Shown in pieces: positions 58,501 to 64,000 of a stretch of 64,000 nt of DNA (its first letter is position 1; every line of letters starts with the position of its first letter). Location: NCBI GenBank assembly GCA_964538065.1, contig CAZIDG010000007.1, positions 1-64,000 on the forward strand, written 5' to 3'. The position numbers and the translations under genes were made by a program. This DNA comes from G963664225 sp964538065 (GTDB lineage Bacteria > Verrucomicrobiota > Verrucomicrobiia > Limisphaerales > UBA1319). Below the pieces are notes generated by a model. That model worked only from the letters and a program-made list of their open reading frames with translations, made no database searches and was not told the origin of the DNA.

Positions 58501-59228
58501 TTGGCAACATTCGTTGAGAAGCTGACCGTCTCGGCGGTATTGATGCTAACGTTGTCAAACTGACAGTCTGCCCCGTCGCTGACGGCTGCACGCGCATACC
58601 CGCCCACCTCAAACACGATGCCGGAGGTAAAAGGAAATGCGACCTCAGCTCCGAACACTTCGTCCACATAAAGTCTTACCGTGCGGCCGTTCGCAATCAC
58701 CTTCATCTGGTGCAGGCCACCATCAGTGTAAGGACTCACATTCAAGGCGCCAATGGCTGTGCCCGACCCTGTCGGATTATCACCATCCTGGCCAATTTTG
58801 CGGTTATAGTGCCAGTTACCTTCTCCACGGATGTCCGCAAACAAAACATAATTCTGACGGCTGGCATCCGTAATCCAAACGGCGGTTCTCGAGGCCGTGC
58901 CCGTGCTGTAGTCCAACAGGCGGTCTACCGTGAACACCAGGTTGGTCTCATCCGATGCAGAAAAGGTAGGAACGGTGGCGACGGCAGCCCCACCCCACCA
59001 CCCGGCGGTGTCGCTACCGTAGAAAGACAGAATACCGCCTGTGACGGTAGGAGCAATATCACCCACACCGCTCTCGAAGCCTATGCTGTCTACACGCCAT
59101 TTGCTGGTATCCAGCCCCTCCTGGTCAAAATTGTCGGAAAACAGGAGCTCGCCTGCGCTGCATTGCCACATGGTGGCAGCAGTCATAAGCGCTCCACGCA
59201 ATAATACTGAGCCAATTGGAGTCTTCAT
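55539..59228 (-). CDS. Giant secreted protein with four LamG-like modules
   Basis: 1229 residues from ATG 59228 (signal peptide ending near CSAGEL). Four copies of a concanavalin-like module of about 200 residues each begin (L/V)xxDxFxGxxxDxxKW, followed by GxE and WWGG or YWGG, then FxVDRVxxxxTGxxxRS-(G/A)-V-(Y/W)-I and LYVDxVFGxEVAFPF. Three spacers of about 90 residues (for example NPAVAIPQGAVNGSLTLTF) resemble Ig-like domains. The C terminus (LQESTSVTGTWSDVNG...KFYRVIQH) is the ending common to PVC secreted proteins. Probably a polysaccharide-binding surface protein. Located upstream of the selenoprotein operon, in the same direction. Confidence 0.85.
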   Translation of the reverse strand: MKTPIGSVLLRGALMTAATMWQCSAGELLFSDNFDQEGLDTSKWRVDSIGFESGVGDIAPTVTGGILSFYGSDTAGWWGGAAVATVPTFSASDETNLVFTVDRLLDYSTGTASRTAVWITDASRQNYVLFADIRGEGNWHYNRKIGQDGDNPTGSGTAIGALNVSPYTDGGLHQMKVIANGRTVRLYVDEVFGAEVAFPFTSGIVFEVGGYARAAVSDGADCQFDNVSINTAETVSFSTNVAKVKLGTTSSTVKVKIPVGLNASQAVTVRVVSSNPSVAVPVGATGDTLTMTFAAGASNVKDLAIQGLANGESVFSLQNDLGVLVGSDLNVSVPLGAGVQLTDDFAGSSYDTSKWELSTRGFESGTGDMTVKTENGQLVMEGGLAEQYWGGISLKSTKEFMASKETRLVVTVDRVSMTQTGTSGRSGVYITTADRSKFVSVMHNYPETGWCANYTDVATGGSLPIAAFNSTMNTTGNHQLKFIADGSNVAFYLDGVYGGSYAFPVSSGIHVEIGTYARAMGDTVKATFDNVKVETVYSPITVNPAAVVIATNEFNSAVTVVVPALLTEAAPTTVTVTSRDPAVAIPEGAVNGSLTLTYPAGTATNTFKVQPVGVGLTTFDVTNVAGVEVANGVSVSVVEPVYALVQDDFSGTQVDSAKWRVDNAGLEVSGLTTNSSISISNGMARLYVVSAGLGDGADVWWGGTALATKQTFSARPTAPVSFEVDRVAHVGTGAARRSAVLITDPTRSKWVMFSENDNEGGWQYNISGESVRTAYNIAAFDDAKYNDHGNHHIKLMANGTTVKIYLDDVFGAEVPFANSDNIVFEIGAYARTNPDSLVATFDNVVVKGPVPSITVGPASVTLTAGAANPEITVTVPPQIHQTNAVQVVVTSANPAVAIPQGAVNGSLTLTFAAGAADVQKVSVVRVAKGTTTLSFACAQDTITPNSVSVLSYAEPIALFSDDFTGAPAAGKWATNAFGFEAQYASAAETSVTAVSDMIELSLTVTTNYWPGVKMTIATNFQAATTDPLVFEVDRVSHVGSGTGTRSGVYIFDATGTNFVLFADLTENGIGWCYNRGIGQAGDNATGGGANIPAFDDAAFNDGGLHRIKMVANGSTVALYVDDVFGTEVAFPFSQGIQFAVCVLGRAEGDNIVADFDNVAISGSKISLEPAKLTIARQADGLAITWTGTGTLQESTSVTGTWSDVNGASSPYTVTKANATGTKFYRVIQH

Positions 59229-59692
59229 TTTTGGTTCTTCACATTTATGATCAAGCCCGGTCTCTACCCCATTCACCACGGAACCAAGCCAGGTTCCAAT
59301 CCAAGGGGCGACTACAGGGCATTGTTGTTGATACTACCGTTTACCGCCTTGGACGCCTTAACAATAATGCCATAATCTAGCATGAATGTGACAGCTCCTC
59401 GCTTGCTGACGGTTTTGACTGTCAGAACAACCATTTCCGAAACAAATTCGCACCCCGTAAAAGGGCGTATTTCGCCAAAACCAAGCCTATTTCCTCACAC
59501 CCTACCGCCCAATATTACTATTGATGCGGCGTTAATGTGCTTTCCTGGACAGAAACGGAATCCAGCCATTCAAAAACATGGGGCTCATCTTGATATAGGT
59601 TGTTTTGTTCCTGATGAGCCCCCCCCTTTCCCCCCACCTATCACCTGCCAATCCCCCCCGGCGGCACCGGGTGTTCCATCATCTGCACCGGT
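59229..59692. other. Intergenic region upstream of the LamG-like protein gene
   Basis: About 460 nt containing the leftward promoter region. A C-rich stretch near 59620-59665 is notable. No credible gene or RNA seen. Confidence 0.5.
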
Positions 59693-59968
59693 TCAGATAT
59701 TTTGAGTCGATACTACGGGCCATTCGTGCAGCCGACTGCTTTCCCATCCTTGGTTTTCCGCCAGATAGCCGGCAGCCACCAACCCCTCCCGCGTCCGCAT
59801 GTCATTATCTGTGCGCAGCCACACCACAGTGCCGCTGGGGTCATGAAAAGAATGACACTCGAGGATTCGAATATTACAGCTCACCACCACCGCCAAAATG
59901 CGTCCCACCACCTCTGGATCATCCCCAATATGAATGACAATGTTGACCTGCTTTGAATGCCGTGCCAT
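59693..59968 (-). CDS. ACT-domain-like small protein
   Basis: 91 residues. The first 70 match an ACT-type ferredoxin-like fold: VNIVIHIGDDPEVVGRILAVVVSCNIRILECHSFHDPSGTVVWLRTDND, with the expected GD-P turn and the second-strand pattern. ACT domains bind small effectors, usually amino acids. The protein is free-standing with no enzyme domain. Start ATG 59968. Confidence 0.7.
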   Translation of the reverse strand: MARHSKQVNIVIHIGDDPEVVGRILAVVVSCNIRILECHSFHDPSGTVVWLRTDNDMRTREGLVAAGYLAENQGWESSRLHEWPVVSTQNI

Positions 59969-60291
59969 ACACGCCTCACTCTGTTACCGTCCGACATTGA
60001 TACACCCGGAATCCCCTTGATAAATTGATTGTGGTAGCGGATCTCCATGTCGGCGTCTGTAAAAACGACGTCACATGAGCTATGATGTCAGGAACCCGCT
60101 ACCACGGGTGTGTGACTGTCCCCTCATTGCTTTCCCAATGACCACAATCTTCATTAAAGTACAGCATCATTGGGTAGGCAGCAATAAGCCGAAATCCGAT
60201 TTTGGAATCGGATTTTCGCCGATAGCTTCCAATCGATGGTTGTTATTGGCACCCCAAGTTTTTCAGTGTAAATTATTCGTAAAGTACGACT
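59969..60291. other. Intergenic region with a long-spaced inverted repeat
   Basis: Between the divergent ACT and epimerase genes. GTGGTAGCGG at 60031-60040 is the inverse of CCGCTACCAC at 60096-60105, with 55 nt between. It could be a structured leader or an operator pair; nothing else supports a named element. Confidence 0.45.
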
Positions 60292-61346
60292 ATGAAAGTA
60301 TTAATCGCTGGTTGTGGTTACCTAGGGACAGCGTTGGGGGCAGACTTGGTGGTCAAAGGCCACGAGGTGTATGGATTGAGGCGATCGGTCGACAAGGATG
60401 ACGCACTTGTGTATTCCGGAGTCAAACCCATTCATGCCGACATCTGCAACGCATCCCAACTTAGGAACCTCCCTCGAGATTTTGACTGGGTGGTTAATAC
60501 TTGTGCCCCCAACACAAGTGACGTCACTCGTTACAAAGAAGTATATCTTGAAGGAACACAGCAGCTTGTCGCATGGCTAAAGGACTGTGGCATCAAGAAA
60601 TATGTATATACCAGCAGCACAGATGTTTACGGTCAAAATGATGGATCTTTAATTAAAGAAGACAGCCCTGCTCAACCCACCACGCCCACCGGAATGATTT
60701 TGGCGGAAACGGAGCAAGTTGTTATTAACGCATATAAGGAATGCAAGTTCCCAAGTGTCATTCTGCGCGTAGCAGGCATTTACGGTCCCGATCGCGGTTA
60801 TTGGTTTCGGCAATATCTTCAAAACAAGGCTGTTATGGAAGAAAAGGGCGAGCGTTATGTGAACATGATCCATCGGGATGACTTGATCCAAATCATTATC
60901 CGAACCCTTCAAGCGGGACGATCGGGTGAAATCTTCAACGCCGTGGATGACGAACCGGTTACTCAACTACATATGTTCCGCTGGCTTTCTGAGACATTGG
61001 GGAAGCCCATGCCACCTTGTGAAAGCAAGGCGGAAGCCGCCACCCGCCAGCGCACATCCACGAACAAACGTATTTCAAATCGCAAACTCAAGATGGAATT
61101 GGGCTATGCGTTCAAATATCCCACATTCCGGCAGGGCTTAACTGCTGAAATCCAGCGTCTGGAACAAGCNNNNNNNNNNNNNNNNNNNNNNNNNNNNNNN
61201 NNNNNNNNNNNNNNNNNNNNNNNNNNNNNNNNNNNNNNNNNNNNNNNNNNNNNNNNNNNNNNNNNNNNNAATATCCCACATTCCGGCAGGGCTTAACTGC
61301 TGAAATCCAGCGTCTGGAACAAGCCGGCGCAGTAGAACTGGCTTGA
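60292..61346 (+). CDS. NAD-dependent epimerase/dehydratase, YeeZ-like (interrupted by an assembly gap)
   Basis: 299 residues after collapsing the artefact (stop TGA 61344-61346). An extended short-chain dehydrogenase with a Rossmann start MKVLIAGCGYLGTALGADL and the active-site strand YTSSTDVYG, where the usual YxxxK Tyr-Lys pair is not obvious (PTGMILAETEQ), so catalytic activity in the classic sense is doubtful, as in YeeZ relatives. VILRVAGIYGPDRG and the substrate-binding FNAVDDEPVTQ follow. Substrate unknown. Transcribed alone. Confidence 0.87.
61115..61324. repeat. 55-bp direct duplication flanking a 100-N gap
   Basis: Bases 61115-61169 and 61270-61324 are identical and flank N at 61170-61269, near the 3' end of the epimerase gene. 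Confidence 0.97.
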
Positions 61347-61698
61347 TGGCATGTGGTTCGGGGTAGCGATGAAGACTGAAAACGCCTGTACGGATCTCCA
61401 GTAGGATGGCTGCCCCCATTCTTTTCTGGCGCTCCAGATCTCACCGAGAACGAGGTTTCCGTTCCCTGTCTCAACGTTCGGTCCTTTGGCCCTTTGAGGC
61501 GGCCTACTATGACCTCGACTGACTTCTCCGGCTTCAGCGTCGGCGTCTAGCGACTCCTGATGTTCGACCAACAGTACCCCTTGCCGGGCCTGCATTGGAC
61601 TTTAACCAACAAGTCAGTGCATCCTGCCGAGTGCACAAAAAGAAGAGGCCGGGCAATTGCCCGGCCTCTTTTGCATTAATTCTGTCTCCCGTTATCGA
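61347..61698. other. Convergent intergenic region
   Basis: About 350 nt after the epimerase gene. Apart from the terminator at 61643-61672 I find no supported gene; the open frame on the minus strand here has no convincing protein character. Confidence 0.5.
61643..61672. terminator. Bidirectional rho-independent terminator
   Basis: AAGAGGCCGGGC / GCCCGGCCTCTT with an AATT loop and T/A runs on both sides, between the convergent epimerase and secreted protein genes. Confidence 0.9.
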
Positions 61699-64000
61699 TT
61701 ACTGGTTAACACCAACACGATAGAATTTGACGGGATCGGTGGCGCTCGGGGTGATTGTCATCGAACCGGAGATTGCTCCTTCCTTCACCCATGAGCCTGA
61801 AACCAGATTTGTGGTGGAATAGAGATCCCCTGCAACTGTCGATGTGATGGTCAGCTTGCCATCAGCACGTTTCCATGTCAGCACTGGCACTGAAACCTCA
61901 CCGGTGGTACCGAGGAACTGTATTTCCGCGAATTGCAGGCAGGCAGCGGTGCTGTCGTTCTTGGTGTGATTGAAGGTAATACGATAGGTCTTGTAGCTCG
62001 AGTAATTGCTAAAGAACACCTCCTGGAATGCACCCATTGCCGGATCAACTGCAACAGCTTCACTGGCATTACGCAGCGTCGGCAGGGAAAGTGCGCCAGA
62101 GGCAATGGGGGTGAAAGTCACCCCACCGTCATTGGAGCCTTCCAGTGCATAGTCTGCAGGATCTCTCTCAGTATTGGCATCAGCAGTGTAGATACGCAAA
62201 CCAAGCACCCTGGTAGCGTTGGTTACAGCCGGCGTTGCGGTCGTGTCCACCTGTGGAGTGATGATCAAACCGACAGGTCCGGCAAACGGCGGGAAACCTG
62301 CACCGGCACTGAAGCCACTGCCACCATTGACATACTTGGTGTAGTTGCCATCGGTGGCATTGGCAGCATTCGTAGCCGTGTCCCAAGCACTCACGGACTG
62401 GTCACCAAAGGCACTTACCAGATCAGTGGTCTGGATGACGTTTGTCATTGTGCTTATGATGGTCACGGTGGCTACCGCACTCGTTGCCATCCCGTACGTA
62501 TTGGAAGCAATACAAACATAGTCCGCAACATCACTGTAGGAGACAGGGTTGATTGTGAGAGTCTCCGTGGTGGAACCCGAAATACTGCCACCATCGCTCA
62601 GCAGCGCATAAGCGCCACTGGTGCCGCGGGCCCAATAAAGGGCGGGCGCCGGCGTGCCGCTGGCTGTAGCCGAGAACGAGACACTCGAGTGATCCATGAC
62701 CCTGGCGGATTGCGGTTGGGTGAGGAAATAAGGAGTCGGAACGGAACTAACGGTGCCAAGGAATTGAACTTCGGCGAACTGCATAGCGAGAGAACCAGCA
62801 TTGTCTCTTACCTTGGTGATGGAGAACCGGTAATAGGTGTAGGCATTGCTGTTGGCGAAGTTATCTTCGGCAAAGAACTGTGTATTGAAGTCAATATCCA
62901 GTCCACCCTGATTTCGGCCTGTGGGCATGGTGATCAGGTTGGAGGATATCATGGTGAAGTGCGCCCCGCCATCCGTGGATCCTTCAAGTATGTAATTGGC
63001 GGGATCACGTTCCGTCGAGTCATTGGCGGCAAAGATGCGCACACCGGTCACAACGCAACGACCTGCCGCAGGCGACCAGAGCAGCCCTGCCGGTCCCACA
63101 AAGGGAGCGGAGGGGCCATTGAAACCGAAATTAAGGTATTTCGACGTTAATCCATCGATGGCATGCTCAACAGACTCGCCACTAGGGGTGGAACCGTTAT
63201 AGATGGCGATGCCATCACTTGGCGTGGCCAGATTGGCAGCACTCGAATACACGGTGAGAGTCGCCGCCGCGCTGTTCACAGAACCAACCGTATTGCTCAC
63301 AACCACACGATAATTCAGACCCGAATTGGCGAGAGTCACATTAGCCAATGTCAGAGAAGCTGTTTTCGTGCCAGAGACGCCATTCCCTTCAACGAGATCG
63401 GCAAAATTGGTACCTCTGCCGCTTTGCCACTGGAATGTATTTCCTGTCCCTTGGACGCCCACAGTGAATTGCACTGTGGTTCCTTCCTTCACAGCGATGG
63501 CAGCCGGCTGGTTGGTGATGACCGGCAGGATGGTACCAGTCGCACCGCTGAGAGCGAAGATGGCCGCACGGCCACTGGTGCTGGTATAGGTCAGATCAAT
63601 CGATGTCACAGGGCTGGTTGAATCATCGAGCATGATATCGGCGCTGTACAACCGGGGATTGCCACTTCCGAGATAATTAAACGTTCCAGCGCTCACATCG
63701 ACACGTCCGTTGGCCGTCCAAATGATGGGCGAGTTGTTAAACCAGTCGAGCGAACTGATGGTGTGGGTTTCGGTCACAGCGTTCTCGTGGTTAATCACAG
63801 CTTCAATCACGCCGGGACCATTGCCGGCACCCGTCAGAAACGCCAGGGCCGAATAAGCGGCCGGAGTCGCCAGCGTAATCGTCGCTGTGGCGTAGGTGGG
63901 ATCAAGGAATACCGCGTTGTTTTCAGTGTAACTGGCGGGCATGGTGAAATGGTGATCCGGCGCCCCTTCACCAGTTATGGACGCTGCGGGGGCAGGCAGT
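61699..64000 (-). CDS. Large secreted Ig-like / discoidin-like protein (5' part missing)
   Basis: The frame is open through the right edge, so the N terminus lies outside; at least 766 codons are present. Two Ig-like modules (ITNQPAAIAVKEGTTVQFTVG and LTQPQSARVMDHSSVSFSATASG) alternate with two F5/8-type-C-like modules recognisable by IYTADANTERDPADYALEGSNDGG / IFAANDSTERDPANYILEG and a terminal FAE(V/I)QFLG strand. The C terminus ends VKFYRVGVNQ, like the other giant protein. Probably a carbohydrate-binding surface protein. No catalytic domain is visible in this part. Confidence 0.85.
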   Translation of the reverse strand, partial: LPAPAASITGEGAPDHHFTMPASYTENNAVFLDPTYATATITLATPAAYSALAFLTGAGNGPGVIEAVINHENAVTETHTISSLDWFNNSPIIWTANGRVDVSAGTFNYLGSGNPRLYSADIMLDDSTSPVTSIDLTYTSTSGRAAIFALSGATGTILPVITNQPAAIAVKEGTTVQFTVGVQGTGNTFQWQSGRGTNFADLVEGNGVSGTKTASLTLANVTLANSGLNYRVVVSNTVGSVNSAAATLTVYSSAANLATPSDGIAIYNGSTPSGESVEHAIDGLTSKYLNFGFNGPSAPFVGPAGLLWSPAAGRCVVTGVRIFAANDSTERDPANYILEGSTDGGAHFTMISSNLITMPTGRNQGGLDIDFNTQFFAEDNFANSNAYTYYRFSITKVRDNAGSLAMQFAEVQFLGTVSSVPTPYFLTQPQSARVMDHSSVSFSATASGTPAPALYWARGTSGAYALLSDGGSISGSTTETLTINPVSYSDVADYVCIASNTYGMATSAVATVTIISTMTNVIQTTDLVSAFGDQSVSAWDTATNAANATDGNYTKYVNGGSGFSAGAGFPPFAGPVGLIITPQVDTTATPAVTNATRVLGLRIYTADANTERDPADYALEGSNDGGVTFTPIASGALSLPTLRNASEAVAVDPAMGAFQEVFFSNYSSYKTYRITFNHTKNDSTAACLQFAEIQFLGTTGEVSVPVLTWKRADGKLTITSTVAGDLYSTTNLVSGSWVKEGAISGSMTITPSATDPVKFYRVGVNQ

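Noticed and set aside
61347..61640. Possible mobile-element remnant after the epimerase gene
   Set aside because: No terminal repeats, target duplication or transposase similarity could be established by eye.
1..64000. CRISPR arrays, rRNA operons, prophage or integrase genes
   Set aside because: No regularly spaced repeats, rRNA sequence or phage/integrase motifs seen.

Overview
The window looks like a scaffold from a Verrucomicrobiota (PVC superphylum) genome. Pointers are a Minf_1886-type protein (family restricted to Verrucomicrobia and Planctomycetes), many very large secreted proteins built from lamin-tail, Ig-like, LamG-like and fibronectin III modules with a characteristic C-terminal ending (FYRV-like), an ExeA/GspB pair, and a carbohydrate-active enzyme. 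No rRNA, CRISPR array, prophage or insertion sequence was recognised. Four runs of exactly 100 N are each flanked by a perfect 55-bp direct duplication. These look like unmerged assembler contig overlaps, and collapsing 155 bp at each restores four intact genes: an MFS transporter, LeuS, a carboxypeptidase-regulatory-like protein and a nucleoside-sugar epimerase-like protein.

Layout. 1-7.4 kb: an NtrC-type response regulator (cut by the left edge) and its histidine kinase, divergent from a HlyD adaptor, a secreted lamin-tail protein and a TolC-type channel. 7.6-15.1 kb: GNAT acetyltransferase, GH16 glycosidase, alkaline phosphatase with fibronectin modules, MFS transporter, serine beta-lactamase-family hydrolase. 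15.4-24.4 kb (minus strand): PPDK, OPT transporter, S4 protein, a pseudouridine synthase-methyltransferase fusion, CPBP protease, GspB, ExeA. 24.5-36.4 kb: aldo/keto reductase, agmatine deiminase, TauE-like protein, ferredoxin, CinA, Minf_1886 protein, LeuS, TIM-barrel isomerase, SNF2 helicase. 55.5-64 kb: two giant secreted proteins separated by an ACT-like protein and the epimerase.

The remarkable part is 36.8-55.4 kb, a selenium island. On the plus strand a tightly overlapping operon encodes three 2-hydroxyacyl-CoA dehydratase/double-cubane-cluster-type proteins, a methyltransferase, the matching ATPase activator, SelA, SelB, and a SelD fused to an AhpD-like carboxymuconolactone decarboxylase domain. 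On the minus strand lie tRNA-Sec (selC), a polytopic 4Fe-4S protein, and three genes that I read as new selenoprotein genes whose in-frame UGA would normally be called a stop. Two are paralogous secreted proteins sharing the motif FEFG-U-GGxCSxSWRxP across the UGA. In one of them the UGA joins an exported domain to a polytopic membrane domain that would otherwise be called a separate gene. The third is a 124-residue membrane-anchored protein ending CPT-U-IK.

All three UGA codons are followed, after exactly 20 nt, by the same five-base loop AUGGC, closed by 6-7 bp stems that differ in sequence but keep pairing. This is what a bacterial SECIS element should look like, and it agrees with the selA, selB, selD and selC genes alongside. 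What is seen directly is the UGA context, the reading frames, the stems and the paralogue conservation. Sec insertion itself is inference, and the chemistry of the double-cubane proteins and of the new selenoproteins is unknown.
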